From Paraneptunicella aestuarii (GTDB taxonomy: Bacteria; Pseudomonadota; Gammaproteobacteria; Enterobacterales; Alteromonadaceae): a DNA stretch of 64,000 bases. The position numbers and the translations under genes were made by a program. The notes beneath the pieces were generated by a model that had not been told where the DNA came from, did not search any database, and saw only the letters and a program-made list of their open reading frames with translations. The DNA is taken from NCBI RefSeq assembly GCF_019900845.1, contig NZ_CP074570.1:3968001-4032000 (forward strand). The letters run 5' to 3'. Shown here in pieces: positions 1-11,100 of this stretch (its first letter is position 1; the number at the start of each line of letters is the position of its first letter).

Positions 1-1715
1 AACTGAGAAATCCCACGAGTGATACTAACCAAGGCTTGCTCTGCCGCGAGCATGGAATCAACGCCTTGTTGCGCCTGACCTTTACTGTCACCCATTAAAG
101 CCACGGCTTTATTGGCTTCTTTTTGCAATTCATCAATGGTACGTTGAATCTCTTCTGTTGATTCAGCTGTACGTTTCGCCAGCGCTCTTACTTCGTCCGC
201 AACCACCGCAAAACCACGCCCCATTTCACCGGCACGGGCGGCTTCAATAGCCGCATTTAAGGCAAGCAAATTGGTTTGGTCAGATACGCCTCGAATCACT
301 TCTAAGACACCACCGATCGCTACCGTATGTTGCGCTAGCTTATCCACAACACTCGCCACCCTATCAACGTGACCAGAAAGCTGCTCAATAGAAGCTTTAG
401 CCTTCAGAGACACATCTTGCCCTTGGGCACTGGCCTGTTCCAGCTCATTGGCAGTATCGGCAGCGGCATGAGCATTACTCGCTACTTCATTAACCGACTC
501 GCCCATTTGACTAATCGCTACCACGACGTCTTCGGTATGAGTCGATTGCTGCTTACCTCTAGCCAAAAATAATTGCGCAGACTCAGCCACTCTGTCAGCT
601 TCGCTACGAAGTCCATTACTGGTATTCGCCACTTCTTCCACTGTCTTTTGGATCTTGCTGACAAACGCATTGAATCCTTTTTGTAGCGCCACTAACTCTT
701 CCGCTTGCTGTTCTTCCAATCGAATATCCAGGTTCGCTTCTGCCTTACCCAATTCAGCAAAAACATTTGCTAATTGAGTAATAGGTTTCGTCACCCTGTT
801 AGCTGACCAAAATGCCATTACAGTAAAGCCAACGGCGACCACCAATATCCACAACAACATTTGTGTCAGGTTATCGTTTAACTCGGCAAAGACCTCACTT
901 TCAGGCACCTGAGCCACAACATACCACCCCGCAGATTCAATATAACTACTGGCTATGTATGTGCTCTCTCCCTCAATATCGGTCTTTTTGAGAGTGAATG
1001 CTCGCTTACCTAAAAGGCTTTTACTAACATCGTTGCCATATAAGCCAGAAATATCGGTATTCAGTAATTTGCTGTTCTTATGGATCTGGATCATGCCGGC
1101 ATGATCAACCAAGTAAACAAATCCGGTTTTCGCAATTTTGAAACTGTTCAGCATCTCAACCATTTGGTTAACTGAACGCCCAAAGCCCGCCAACATGCGT
1201 CCATCTGTTTGCTGGTAATTAACAAATAGCTTGGTCACACCATCCTCGGTGTATAAGCTTTTCATGCTCGATTGTCCGCTATCACGAAATGCAAAAAACC
1301 AGCTATCGTATTGGTCATTTTGCAACACGCGCAAAAAGCCCCCCTGATTCCAATAACGCGCTGTTTGGCGATCGGCTACCGAGACGTTGGTCAGGTCATA
1401 TTGCTTTTGCAAGTGATTCAGGTATCGGATCAGCTTAGCCTCCTGATCAGCAGGATAGCCCGCCTTGTACCAATCCAGAATAAATTCATCTTGTGCTAAT
1501 TGCTGAGTCGCATTTTGTAAAAGAGAGATTTCTTTATCGATTTGATTTCGGATCTGCCAAAGAATATTGGGTAATTCAACTTCCTGTAAGCGCTCCGACA
1601 CCATATTTCTTGAGGATAGCTGCCCAATTAAACCAACCATTAGGGTTGAACTGATAACAGCGACTAATAACGACAATGTGAGTTTTTGTTTTATCGATAA
1701 AGCAGATAAATTCAT
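1..1715 (-). CDS. Methyl-accepting chemotaxis protein (C-terminus cut by window edge)
   Basis: Membrane chemoreceptor that would signal to CheA/CheW. Translating the minus strand from the ATG at 1715-1713 gives about 571 codons without a stop, running off the left edge. The protein starts [20 protein letters not shown] with a first membrane segment. A periplasmic sensor of about 240 residues follows, ending in a Cache-like part ([15 protein letters not shown]; then [16 protein letters not shown]). A second membrane segment, HAMP-like linker and the cytoplasmic signalling hairpin follow. The hairpin tip, with [18 protein letters not shown] and [18 protein letters not shown], is intact. Only the last part of the C-terminal helix is missing. 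The ligand cannot be told; Cache-type sensors usually bind small metabolites. It is divergent from the acyl-CoA dehydrogenase gene. Confidence 0.95.
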   Translation of the reverse strand, partial: MNLSALSIKQKLTLSLLVAVISSTLMVGLIGQLSSRNMVSERLQEVELPNILWQIRNQIDKEISLLQNATQQLAQDEFILDWYKAGYPADQEAKLIRYLNHLQKQYDLTNVSVADRQTARYWNQGGFLRVLQNDQYDSWFFAFRDSGQSSMKSLYTEDGVTKLFVNYQQTDGRMLAGFGRSVNQMVEMLNSFKIAKTGFVYLVDHAGMIQIHKNSKLLNTDISGLYGNDVSKSLLGKRAFTLKKTDIEGESTYIASSYIESAGWYVVAQVPESEVFAELNDNLTQMLLWILVVAVGFTVMAFWSANRVTKPITQLANVFAELGKAEANLDIRLEEQQAEELVALQKGFNAFVSKIQKTVEEVANTSNGLRSEADRVAESAQLFLARGKQQSTHTEDVVVAISQMGESVNEVASNAHAAADTANELEQASAQGQDVSLKAKASIEQLSGHVDRVASVVDKLAQHTVAIGGVLEVIRGVSDQTNLLALNAAIEAARAGEMGRGFAVVADEVRALAKRTAESTEEIQRTIDELQKEANKAVALMGDSKGQAQQGVDSMLAAEQALVSITRGISQ

Positions 1716-1993
1716 ACAATTAGATAACCTTCGTTCAAACAGCTTCCTTTTCAACACTAATATTCCTATCCCCAACCGGGAATTCGACTGACCCTCAACC
1801 TTAAATAAAAAATCGGCTAAAGCAAGTTTTTTAACCGAGCTTTATTTTAGAACCTGAGTTTAACGATCATAAGTGGATAGATATCTACACAATCGGCGCA
1901 AATAAGAGCTGATAAAGTTACTGGCACTTGGCAAGGGTATTCGCTAAACTAATCAACTCATCTGACCACTTAAATATTAACCAGGAGTTACCC

Positions 1994-3751
1994 ATGCCGG
2001 AATACCGCGCTCCACTCACAGACCAGCAATTCCTTCTACATGAATGGTTGGACATAGCCGGTCATTATCAACGCATTGGTAAAGGCGACTTCGACCAAGA
2101 GCTTATCAACGAAATATTACAGCAAGGCGCCAAGTTTGCAGAAACCGAGCTGGCTCCATTAAATCGCAATGGCGACGAACAAAGCTGTAAGCTAAGTGAT
2201 GGTAAAGTCACCACGCCTGACGGCTTCGCCAGTGCTTATCAGAACTACATCGAAAATGGCTGGAACGCCATGCTGGGCAGTGAAGATTTTGGTGGTCAGG
2301 AATTACCTTATTCAATGGCAGTGCCATTTCATGAAATGATGATTTCTGCCAACCTGAGCTGGCGCCTGATCAGCATGCTGACAGAAAGCTCCATCCTGGC
2401 TCTGGACAAACATGCCGCAGACTGCCTGAAAGAGATTTATCTGCCCAAACTGGTATCGGGTGAGTGGACAGGCACTATGTGCTTAACCGAGCCTCAAGCA
2501 GGAACCGACCTGGCGTTATTGAACACCAAAGCAGAGCCTCAAGCCGACGGCTCCTACCTGATCAGCGGCAGCAAAATCTTCATTTCCGGTGGTGATCAGG
2601 ATTGGACTGACAACATCATCCATCTGGTTCTGGCTCGCTTACCCGACGCACCTCCTGGCGTAAAAGGCATCAGCCTGTTTATCGTTCCTAAATTTCTGCC
2701 TAATGACAATGACGAGTTCAATGTACCGAACACATTAGGTGTGGGTAGTTTGGAACATAAGATGGGTTTGAAAGGTTGCCCAACTTGCGTTATGAACTTT
2801 GACAGCGCCAAGGGTTGGTTGGTTGGTCAGGAAAACAATGGCTTGGCCTGCATGTTCACCATGATGAACGACGCTCGTTTTCAAGTAGGCTTACAAGGAT
2901 TAGGCATTGCCGAAGCGGCTTATCAGGGTGCTGTTGCCTACGCTAAAGAGCGCTTGCAATCAAGAGCGCCTCAGGGTGTACAGCAACCAGACCAAAAAGC
3001 CGATGCCATTATCCACCAGCCTGATGTACGTCGTATGTTGCTGACACAAAAAGCATTGACCGAAGGTTGCCGAGCATTAGCACTGCTATACGCCAAGAAT
3101 ATGGACATTGAGCGTTTTGGCACAGATCAAGAGAAGCATCAAGCCGGCGAACTGCTCGCATTTCTGACTCCGATTGCCAAAGCCTTCTTTACCGATGTCG
3201 GTCAGGAATCAGCACAAATCGGTGTACAGGTGTTTGGTGGTCATGGTTTTATTCGTGAATGGGGCATGGAACAGCTTATTCGTGACAGTAGAATCACCCA
3301 GCTATATGAAGGCACTAACGGCATTCAGGCACTGGATCTGATTTCCAGAAAACTGACCCGTGACGGCGGCAAAAAACAAGCAGTTACTCTTGCTTACTTC
3401 CAGGAAATCGCTAACAACATCAGTAACGCCAAAGATAAAGAACTGGCTTTGAGTATTCTTGCTGAATGGGATCAGGTATCTCAGGCACTGATGGGACAAT
3501 CTGGCGAATATGTCGCATCCGGTGCTTACGACTACCTTCTGTTTAGCTCCTACAGCCTGATTGGCGTTTGCTGGCTAAGTATGGCTGACACCGCAAGCCA
3601 AAGTGACAATGAAGTGCTAAAAGCGAGCAAGAGAAAAACCTGTGATTTCTACATCAAACGTTTATTGCCTAAAAAGGAGCTGCACAAGCAATCCCTTACT
3701 TTAGGTAGTGAAGACCTGCTGGCATTAAAAGAAGACGAATTTATCGTTTAA
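1994..3751 (+). CDS. Acyl-CoA dehydrogenase (long form with extra C-terminal domain)
   Basis: FAD enzyme of the acyl-CoA dehydrogenase family, oxidising acyl-CoA to enoyl-CoA in beta-oxidation. I chose the ATG at 1994 (MPEYRAPL) because AGGAG lies 6 nt upstream; a longer reading from a TTG at 1928 has no such site. The 585-residue protein carries the substrate/FAD signature MCLTEPQAGTDLALL, the FAD-binding FGGHGFIREWGMEQ and the C-terminal QLYEGTNGIQALDL, whose Glu is the usual catalytic base position. About 130 further residues match the layout of the larger bacterial family with an added C-terminal domain (PF12806 type). The gene stands alone, with a terminator directly downstream. Chain-length preference cannot be read from the sequence. 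Confidence 0.93.
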   Translation: MPEYRAPLTDQQFLLHEWLDIAGHYQRIGKGDFDQELINEILQQGAKFAETELAPLNRNGDEQSCKLSDGKVTTPDGFASAYQNYIENGWNAMLGSEDFGGQELPYSMAVPFHEMMISANLSWRLISMLTESSILALDKHAADCLKEIYLPKLVSGEWTGTMCLTEPQAGTDLALLNTKAEPQADGSYLISGSKIFISGGDQDWTDNIIHLVLARLPDAPPGVKGISLFIVPKFLPNDNDEFNVPNTLGVGSLEHKMGLKGCPTCVMNFDSAKGWLVGQENNGLACMFTMMNDARFQVGLQGLGIAEAAYQGAVAYAKERLQSRAPQGVQQPDQKADAIIHQPDVRRMLLTQKALTEGCRALALLYAKNMDIERFGTDQEKHQAGELLAFLTPIAKAFFTDVGQESAQIGVQVFGGHGFIREWGMEQLIRDSRITQLYEGTNGIQALDLISRKLTRDGGKKQAVTLAYFQEIANNISNAKDKELALSILAEWDQVSQALMGQSGEYVASGAYDYLLFSSYSLIGVCWLSMADTASQSDNEVLKASKRKTCDFYIKRLLPKKELHKQSLTLGSEDLLALKEDEFIV

Positions 3752-3778
3752 CTCTTTGCGTTTCAGATATCCTTGGTG

Positions 3779-3815
3779 AAAAGGCTTCTTGATATATAGA
3801 AGCCTTTTTCTTTTT
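3779..3815 (+). terminator. Rho-independent terminator after the acyl-CoA dehydrogenase gene
   Basis: An inverted repeat AAAAGGCTTCT / AGAAGCCTTTTT with an 8-nt loop is followed by a T-rich run. It starts 28 bp after the stop codon. Confidence 0.85.
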
Positions 3816-3993
3816 CACTCATGTGAAAACTTGCAATTCCAGCAATACTGAGCAATATTTTTCTTGGGTACAAACCTTTGCTTATATTTCGCTCACAGAG
3901 AACGAAATTTATGCACAAAGATCAAAATGCTCAGGTTATTTACCCCTTCTAGATCATAGGTTGAGCGGTTTGCAGCACAACCACCACCTGCTG

Positions 3994-4007
3994 TTGATTC
4001 AGATCAA
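3994..4007 (+). promoter_or_regulatory. FNR/Anr-type operator upstream of ompW
   Basis: TTGATTCAGATCAA is a perfect match to the FNR consensus TTGAT-N4-ATCAA. A GATAAT hexamer at 4029-4034 would be the -10 box. That puts transcription start near 4041 and the FNR site centre (4000.5) about 40-41 bp upstream, the usual activating class II position. The only gene downstream is ompW (ATG 4077). The rest of the 3752-4076 gap holds the preceding terminator and no convincing gene. Confidence 0.75.
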
Positions 4008-4028
4008 GATGTCGGATCTCTATAGTCC

Positions 4029-4034
4029 GATAAT
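4029..4034 (+). promoter_or_regulatory. Putative -10 box of the ompW promoter
   Basis: GATAAT matches 5 of 6 bases of the sigma-70 -10 box. It lies 21 bp after the end of the FNR-type site; no good -35 box is present, as expected for an FNR-activated class II promoter. Confidence 0.5.
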
Positions 4035-4076
4035 ACCCGCAGAAATTAAGCACAACACAATTTAGGAAGCACACAC

Positions 4077-4727
4077 ATGTTAACTAAAAAACTGGCAATT
4101 GGTATTTTCGCAGCAATGGCAGGTTTATCCTGGGGTACCAGTGCCTACGCAGCAGACGCAGGCGACTGGTTGGTAAGAGGACGTATCATCAACGTTAACC
4201 CTAACGATGATTCTGGTGAAGTCACCGGCATTTCGGGTTCTGGCGTATCTGTCGATAGTGCTACCACGGTTGAACTGGATTTTACCTATTTCCTCAACAA
4301 CAACCTGGCGCTTGAACTTATTTTGGCAACGACAAGCCACGATATTAATGGTGCTGGCACAGTTGCGAGCCTTGGCAAAGTCGTAGACACCATGGTATTG
4401 CCACCCACATTAACCTTGCAATATCACTCTGACATTAGCGAAGGTGTTCGCGCCTATGCCGGTATCGGTGTGAACTACACATTGTTCTACAGCGAAGATG
4501 GTACTGGTGCGTTTGAAGGTGCCGATGTTGATCTGGACAGTTCATTTGGATTGGCCGGTCAAGTTGGTTTTGACTTCGACTTGAACAAAGATTGGTTCCT
4601 TAACGTGGATGTTAAATATATCTCCATCGACACCACTGCCGAAATCAATACAGGCACATCCATTTTGAAAGTGGATGCTGATATCGACCCTTGGGTATTC
4701 GGTATTGGTATCGGTACCAAGTTCTAA
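4077..4727 (+). CDS. ompW: OmpW family outer membrane protein
   Basis: Small eight-stranded outer membrane beta-barrel of the OmpW family, thought to pass small hydrophobic molecules. The 216-residue product has a Sec signal peptide (MLTKKLAIGIFAAMAG...SAYA, cleavage near residue 25). It then shows family features: GDWLVRGRIINVNPND, alternating strands such as TTVELDFTYFLNNNLALEL, and a C-terminal VFGIGIGTKF ending in Phe, the barrel-insertion signal. AGGAAG precedes the ATG. The upstream FNR-type site fits the known oxygen-dependent control of ompW in enteric bacteria. A single-gene transcript is likely. Confidence 0.93.
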   Translation: MLTKKLAIGIFAAMAGLSWGTSAYAADAGDWLVRGRIINVNPNDDSGEVTGISGSGVSVDSATTVELDFTYFLNNNLALELILATTSHDINGAGTVASLGKVVDTMVLPPTLTLQYHSDISEGVRAYAGIGVNYTLFYSEDGTGAFEGADVDLDSSFGLAGQVGFDFDLNKDWFLNVDVKYISIDTTAEINTGTSILKVDADIDPWVFGIGIGTKF

Positions 4728-4748
4728 GGATTAACAAAATCCACCTCG

Positions 4749-4779
4749 GCGTGTTGGGATTTCATCGTTCCCAATGCGC
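4749..4779 (+). terminator. Hairpin after ompW (possible terminator)
   Basis: GCGTGTTGGGA pairs with TCCCAATGCGC across a 9-nt loop (two mismatches). No clean T-run follows, only a pyrimidine-rich stretch, so termination is uncertain. Confidence 0.35.
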
Positions 4780-4900
4780 CCTGTCACTCTTCTCTTGTTC
4801 TACTCTCACTTGTCATAGAAAGTAGAAAGCAAAAGGATTTGCTGTTTTTCTCCAGCCATATATCCTGAGTTCACATTGATTCGACAATACATAAATAACA

Positions 4901-5362
4901 ATGAAAGTTCTGGAAACCAAAATTCCGCCGCTTTTAATGGTGGTTATTTTTATCGTAATCATGTGGTTAATGGATAGCCTTATCCCTGCCATAGCAATCC
5001 CCCCAATGTATGCAACCACTTTCTCCATACTGATACTTATCATTGGAGGATTGTTCAGCGCTTTGGGTGTACTGGGATTCAGACAAGCACAGACCACGGT
5101 CGATCCGACCAAACCAGAAAAGTCCAGTTCACTGGTAACACAAGGTGTGTATCAATACAGCCGCAACCCAATGTACGTAGGCTTCTTATGCTTCATTCTG
5201 GCGTGGGCACTGTTTTTAAATAATCTGTCGCTATTCCTGTTCGGATGGTTGTTTGTTCCCTACATGAATCGCTTCCAGATAAAAATTGAAGAAGACGTGT
5301 TGCTAAAGATATTTGGGCAGGAATATCAGGAATACATGAACAAGGTCAGACGCTGGCTTTAA
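4901..5362 (+). CDS. Isoprenylcysteine carboxyl methyltransferase-like membrane protein
   Basis: A 153-residue integral membrane protein of the ICMT/PEMT-type methyltransferase superfamily, which uses S-adenosylmethionine; the bacterial substrate is unknown. Two hydrophobic helices (about residues 10-32 and 38-60) precede the hallmark GVYQYSRNPMYVGFL. A further hydrophobic pair and the C-terminal signature EEDVLLKIFGQEYQEYMNKVRRW follow in family order, which I see as separate conserved blocks. It ends in a four-base overlap with the convergent DUF1289 gene, so the two stop codons share bases. Confidence 0.85.
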   Translation: MKVLETKIPPLLMVVIFIVIMWLMDSLIPAIAIPPMYATTFSILILIIGGLFSALGVLGFRQAQTTVDPTKPEKSSSLVTQGVYQYSRNPMYVGFLCFILAWALFLNNLSLFLFGWLFVPYMNRFQIKIEEDVLLKIFGQEYQEYMNKVRRWL

Positions 5363-5622
5363 GATTTTGGGGAATTATCTCCCCACAAATCCATTTGCTC
5401 CTTATCAGCCGCATCGCCGTCCTTCTTCATGGCTGCGCGTTCGGCGCGTTTCCTGCGCATGGCACAGGCTTTTAAAATCTTACGCTTCACATCATCATCC
5501 AGTTTTTGCCAATGCAAACGCTCATCTCGACTTCTAAAGCATCCTAAACAAAATCCATTTGGCCCGGCTTGGCAGACACCAATACAAGGACTCGGGATTT
5601 CAAAGATTTCAATTTGCTTCAA
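5359..5622 (-). CDS. DUF1289 family protein
   Basis: An 87-residue cytoplasmic protein with the DUF1289 pattern: SPCIGVCQ, then FCLGCFRSRDE and LHWQKL. Four cysteines in this arrangement suggest a small metal-binding or redox site. The function is not known for the family. A basic middle (RRKRAERAAMKK) and acidic tail follow. The only possible starts in this frame are the TTG at 5622 or a CTG just upstream, because a stop lies three codons before the TTG; the start is therefore uncertain by a few residues. It lies downstream of the M13 peptidase gene, separated by a terminator. Confidence 0.8.
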   Translation of the reverse strand: MKQIEIFEIPSPCIGVCQAGPNGFCLGCFRSRDERLHWQKLDDDVKRKILKACAMRRKRAERAAMKKDGDAADKEQMDLWGDNSPKS

Positions 5623-5684
5623 AGTCAGTTACCAATCTCAAGGGAAAAGGGAATCGTTGATTTTAATCATGCCAAACATGCATT

Positions 5685-5716
5685 AAAAAAGGCAGCAGGA
5701 AAACCTACTGCCTTTT
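5685..5716 (-). terminator. Rho-independent terminator of the M13 peptidase gene
   Basis: On the minus strand the stem AAAAGGCAGTAGG / CCTGCTGCCTTTT (one mismatch, 4-nt loop) is followed by a T-run. It lies 43 bp past the peptidase stop codon. Confidence 0.85.
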
Positions 5717-5758
5717 CGCCTGGCTATCAAGTATTAATGATAGCGAGCAGGATTCAAG

Positions 5759-7834
5759 TTACCAGATAACGACGCGCTCAGCTGGCTCAACATACATGCC
5801 GTCGCCTTTTTCAACACCGAAAGCATCATAGAAACCGTCGACATTAACCAAAGGTCCAATAACACGGTAACGAGAAGGTGAATGACTGTCACTCAGGATT
5901 TGAGCACGCAATCTGTCTTCACGATACTTTGAACGCCATGCTTGTGCATGTCCAAGGAAGAAACGTTGTTCGCCAGTGAAACCATCGATAACAGGCGCTT
6001 CTTTACCATGTAAAGACAACTTGTAAGCTTTATAGGAAATAGCAACACCCGCTAAATCACCAATGTTCTCACCTTTAGTCAATTGACCATTGACATGCAA
6101 GTCTTCGATTGGCTCATAGGCATCATACTGAGCCGCCAAGCGCTCACCCAATACGTCAAAAGAGCTACGGTCACTGTCTTTCCACCAGCTACGCAAATTG
6201 CCATCGCCGTCGTATTTAGAACCCTGGTCGTCAAAGCCGTGACCAATCTCATGACCGATAACCACACCGATCGCACCATAATTCACTGCATCGTCCGCTT
6301 CCATATCAAAGAAAGGAGGTTGCAAGATACCAGCAGGGAACACGATTTCATTGCGTGTAGGGCTGTAATAAGCATTGATGGTTTGTGGTGTCATCCCCCA
6401 GTCAACAGGATCCACTTTCTGAGCAATACGTTTAACCCAGAAATCTTGCTCAAACTTGTTTGAACGCATGTAATTACCGACCAAATCATCAGCTTTGATT
6501 TCCAATGCTGAGTAATCACGCCATTTGTCGGGATAACCAATCTTGGGAGTGAATTTATTCAATTTTTCCAATGCCGCTTTCTTGGTGTCTTCAGACATCC
6601 AATCCAGCTGTTTGATACTCTCACCGTAAGCAATAGTCAGGTTCTCAACCAAGGCAGACATTTTTGCTTTCGCTTCAGGCGTAAAGTGTTTCGCTACATA
6701 CTGTTGACCCAACACTTCACCAAGTACGGTACTCGTCGCATTTACTGCACGTTTCCAGCGAGGTTGATTCTCAGGCACACCATTCAAAGCGGTTGAATGA
6801 AATGCAAAATTCAAATCGACGAAGTCTTTACTTAAACGTGGTGCATAGGTATCCAACAATTTGAAAGTCATGAAGGCTTTCCATGTTGTAACATCTGTTG
6901 CAGCAAATAATTCAGAAAACGTTTGGAAATAAGGCAAGTTGCGAACTACCACTTCCTGAGCATTCTCCAAGCTGGATGCTTTCGCATAAGCATCCCAGCT
7001 AAAATCCCCCATCAACGCAGTCAATTCTGCTTTGGTATGACGATTATAGTTTTTCTCTGCATCACGGCTTTCAACACGACTTAAGTGCTTCTGAGCAATT
7101 TGAGTTTCTAAAGCAACAATAGCTTCTGCTGCTTTATCTGCACCTTCGTAACCGCCTAAAGCCAACAAATCAGCAATGTATTTTTGAAGGTCAGCACGGA
7201 AGTTTACGTACTTATCTTCATCTTTCAGATAGTAATCGCGGTCAGGTAAAGTCAAACCTGACTGATACATATACATGGCATACTTTTCAGGATCTTTAGC
7301 ATCAGGCCAAACGTAGAATCCGAATGGTGCCTCAACGCCCACTTCGAATAAGGTTCCCATCATTGCCGCTACACCTGACTTGTCTTTCACGGCTGCAATC
7401 GCATCCAAATCAGACTGCAAAGGCTTAACACCTAACTCATTAGCCAGGGTTTCGTTCATGTAACTGTTGTACATGTCACCCAGCTTCTGGTTGTTAGCGT
7501 TGCTCTTGTCAGTAGACGACGCTGCGTCTTGAATAATAGTTTTCAGGTTTTCCTGTGTTCTGTCGTGAACGACATTGAACATGCCAAAACGCGATTTATC
7601 GGCAGGAATTTCAGTTTCTGCCAACCAGTTACCATTGGCATACTGATAAAAATCATCTTGAGGGCGCACTTGCTTATCAATAGCGCTCAGGGTCAAACCG
7701 GACTTCAGCACAACCGCTTCAGCTTTAGTTTCTGCTTTTGCGGTAGATTGCGTTTCTGAATCGTTAGGGCCACAGGCTGTCAATGTTCCCAGTGCCAGGG
7801 AAATTGCCGCAGCAATAGAAAGACTCTTGTTCAT
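5759..7834 (-). CDS. M13 family zinc metallopeptidase, lipoprotein (neprilysin/PepO-like)
   Basis: Zinc endopeptidase of family M13, which cleaves oligopeptides. The 691-residue product opens with a lipoprotein signal peptide ending in the lipobox LTAC (Cys21), so it is probably anchored in the periplasm or outer membrane. The family layout is clear: an N-terminal lobe starting VRPQDDFYQYANGNWL, the substrate motif NAYYSPTRNEIVFPAGIL, the zinc site VIGHEIGHGFDDQG (HExxH) and the third ligand region GENIGDLAGV. The C-terminus ends VIW, as in many bacterial members. Length matches the family. It is monocistronic, with its own terminator; the region upstream (7835-8125) holds nothing recognisable. 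Confidence 0.94.
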   Translation of the reverse strand: MNKSLSIAAAISLALGTLTACGPNDSETQSTAKAETKAEAVVLKSGLTLSAIDKQVRPQDDFYQYANGNWLAETEIPADKSRFGMFNVVHDRTQENLKTIIQDAASSTDKSNANNQKLGDMYNSYMNETLANELGVKPLQSDLDAIAAVKDKSGVAAMMGTLFEVGVEAPFGFYVWPDAKDPEKYAMYMYQSGLTLPDRDYYLKDEDKYVNFRADLQKYIADLLALGGYEGADKAAEAIVALETQIAQKHLSRVESRDAEKNYNRHTKAELTALMGDFSWDAYAKASSLENAQEVVVRNLPYFQTFSELFAATDVTTWKAFMTFKLLDTYAPRLSKDFVDLNFAFHSTALNGVPENQPRWKRAVNATSTVLGEVLGQQYVAKHFTPEAKAKMSALVENLTIAYGESIKQLDWMSEDTKKAALEKLNKFTPKIGYPDKWRDYSALEIKADDLVGNYMRSNKFEQDFWVKRIAQKVDPVDWGMTPQTINAYYSPTRNEIVFPAGILQPPFFDMEADDAVNYGAIGVVIGHEIGHGFDDQGSKYDGDGNLRSWWKDSDRSSFDVLGERLAAQYDAYEPIEDLHVNGQLTKGENIGDLAGVAISYKAYKLSLHGKEAPVIDGFTGEQRFFLGHAQAWRSKYREDRLRAQILSDSHSPSRYRVIGPLVNVDGFYDAFGVEKGDGMYVEPAERVVIW

Positions 7835-8125
7835 TTTATTTCCTACGAACTACTTATTATATCGAATAAACCCAGGGTCGGATGAACAGTGGGCGATGTT
7901 AATAATCTTGATACAAAATTTAACAAAACACGCAGTCTAATCCTTGTTGCAACAAGACGCAAAACCCAATAAAAAGCAACGAAAGGATTAAGTGTAATTA
8001 AGTGTGACGAGTCTGGATGAAATTTTAAGAGAAACAGAAAGTTAGATTGTCTATATATGCAATAAACAGATTCAACAGAAGAACATCCCTGTTCTATCGA
8101 ATTTCTATAAAAAGATAACCGGGTT

Positions 8126-11100
8126 CTATCTTAAGTAAGTACCATCAACGCCAATCTTACCTGGGCCATTAAGCACATAAACACCAATACTGTTGCCTTT
8201 AACCGTAAAGCTGATTGAACCACCAGACACATTGATAATATTACCTGTTACAGCATCTTTATATGTACCGTTTGGAACACCCGACACAGTAATATTCTGA
8301 TTTGAACCCGCAGCCAATCCAACAACGGCATAACTGTTTTGTGCAGGATAATCACGCACAAAACTCATACCTGAACCCCACTCGTTCACCTTGGTTGTCG
8401 GTGCTTTTTGCAAGGCAGGAATCGCTTTGCGGATCTGGTTTAAACGCTTGATGTGTTGGTACAACGGATGTGACTGAGTTGTCGCCAGGTCATCCAAATG
8501 AGGGCCATAATAAGCGCGACCGGTTTGATCCACGGTATCGTTAGCGTTAGCGATGTCTTGCGGTAAGCCCGCCTGGAACATGATTTCCTCACCATAGTAC
8601 AGGGTTGGAATACCACGGTTTGTCCACAACAGGTTATATACCAAAGCCGCGTTAGACTCTGCACCGCCATAACGGTATTTAAAGTCATTGTCCGGGCCCA
8701 CATCATGGTTCTGGAAGAAGGTCACCAGCTTGGTAGCATCACCATAAATCCAGTCCCAACCTAACATGCCACCAATGCCACCTAAACTCCCATGAGTCAC
8801 ATTGTCACGGAATGTAGAGAAGATAGAGAAATCCAGTACAGAGAAACCGGAATCACCACCACCATTAGGATTCGATGGGTCTTGCGTTGTACGTGTGTAC
8901 CACCAAGGGCGGATCACGGCTGAAGCATTATCATTAGCAATTTCAGACCCTAAGCCAGTGCCTTTTACCAGGTTTTCACCAAACACAAACAAGTCAGGTT
9001 TATGCGCTTTCCAGTTGTTCACATATTCCAACAATTCGTCACGCTCAACGTGCTTCACGGTATCCAGGCGAATAGCGTCTACGCCCATATCCAGATACAT
9101 GCGAATAGCACCATTAATGTAGTCTTTTACATTTTGATTTCCCGTTGCCAAATCAATGGTGTCGCCAGCCATATGTTTTTTCTGTAGTGCAAGTGGATTT
9201 TCCCAGTCACCACCGGCCATGAAGCCATCAAGGTGATACCAGTTTGGATCCAATCCTTGAGCATCAATGCCAAAGAAGCGATTTGGATCGTAGCCAGCTA
9301 GCGGTACAGTGGTTCCGGTTTTAGGATCAACTAGCGGAACAATGCCATCAGGATCAGAATTGTGGCGGTCTCTAAACCACTGCGGCGCTGCGCTGTTATC
9401 GTTGTCATCACGATTGGCAGCCTGATAATCACCCAAGTTACCGAAATACGGATCATTAGAGATTTGACCTTGAGTGCTACCTGCAGGCACGTAGTATTTA
9501 ATCGGCAAATGGTCGATCCAGACCTGATCACGTAAACCATATTGGCTGGAGTGGTTGATGACCACGTCTTGTACTACTTTCAAGCCTTTCGCATGAGCAG
9601 CATTAATCAAGTCCTGATAAGTGGCATCGGCAGATTCCAGACGAGGGTCGACTTTATAGAAGTCGTATGCATGATAACCGTGATAATCCAGACCACTACG
9701 ATTTTCTACTGGTGGCGTTACCCAAATCGCAGTGAATCCCAGATCCTTGATGTAATCCAGCTTGGAGATCAAACCTTTAAAGTCGCCTCGCCAATGTGGG
9801 TCGCCTGCTTTAATACGATCGCGGTTGTAGTAGTTGTTGCTGCTATCACCGTCATAGAAACGAGCGGTAAGCAGGAAGTAGATAGTCTCTTCACGGAAAT
9901 CAACGCTGCTTTGTTCACCAATGAAGTAAATAAAGCTTTGTTGCTGCTGATTACCAGAAGCGTCTACAGCCAGGGTTTTAATAGTCAGATCGGCGCCACC
10001 GCCAACATCTTGCGCCAGAATCGTCTCGCCCGTGTACTGCTGAGAGCTGGTGGTTGGCGTTGAGCCATTGGTGGTGTAATACAATACGGGTGCTGTGTCT
10101 TCATTATCAGTGATACTCAAGGTAATCGACTGACTCGCAACATAGTTGCCTGCAGCAGGGTTAGCCGTTACAGAAGGAGGCGTCATGTCTACACCTGCCA
10201 CAGCGGTAGCAGTCACAGTAAGCGTATTGGCATTGAAGCAAATATCGTAAGTGGTATTCGCACTCACCACATAATCTTGCGCCGGATAGCTATCGGTCCA
10301 ATCAGCATAATGGTCGATTTTAAATCGTGGTGAACCACCTGTATCGCCTGTGCCAAAAGCTTGCTGAGTACAATAATTGATATTGTCTGAGGTGCTCATT
10401 TGAGTGGCAGACCACGCATTAGGTGTACCACGGAAGTACCAACTATCAGCAGGTTGCTCGTTCTGCACAGTAATCGTCACAGAAGCACTGCCTGTCGCAC
10501 CTTGGTCGTCTGTGACCGTCAAACTAACGGTTTGCGCTCCAACCGAGTTAAAGGTAATGCTGGTGGTTTGTGTTGTAGCACCATTACTCCAGCTATAACT
10601 GGCAATGCTGCCGTCCGGGTCTGAGGAACCCGCGCCACTAAACAGGATCTGAGCACCAACGGTAACGGTTTGGTTCGCTGGCGAAATCGCGGCAGAAGGA
10701 GACAGGTTGCCTGATTTAGGCGTCAGGCTATAGGTTAACGTGTCTTCGTTAACTTCAACCACATATTCACCAGAAATGCTGGTGTAGATATCTCCACCGG
10801 TAAAATCGAGAATGCCGTCGCTTTCGTTATCACCGTAATTCTGAGACCAATCACCTAACACATCGAATTTAAAGCGCTGGTTCGCTTCACCAGTGAAATT
10901 AATATTGGCTTGCCAAAGACTGGACGAAATGCGCGTCATTGCCGTATTTGCCCAGGCATTAGGCGTACCACGGAAATTAAGGCTTGGGAAACCGTTCACA
11001 TCGCCACAACTGGCAACCTGAGTGGCAGTTACCGCTTTAGTGCTGGCATCGAACCCAATAATGTAGCTGGTATTAGCACTAACTGTGTAGTCAGTAGAGG

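Noticed and set aside
1805..1830. Possible sigma-28 promoter (GCCGATTT with TAAA upstream) for the first chemoreceptor gene
   Set aside because: The spacing between the two elements is about 3 nt too short and the -10 match is partial.
3823..4065. An 80-codon reading frame upstream of ompW
   Set aside because: Starts at a weak codon, has no ribosome site, no family resemblance, and covers the FNR site and promoter of ompW.
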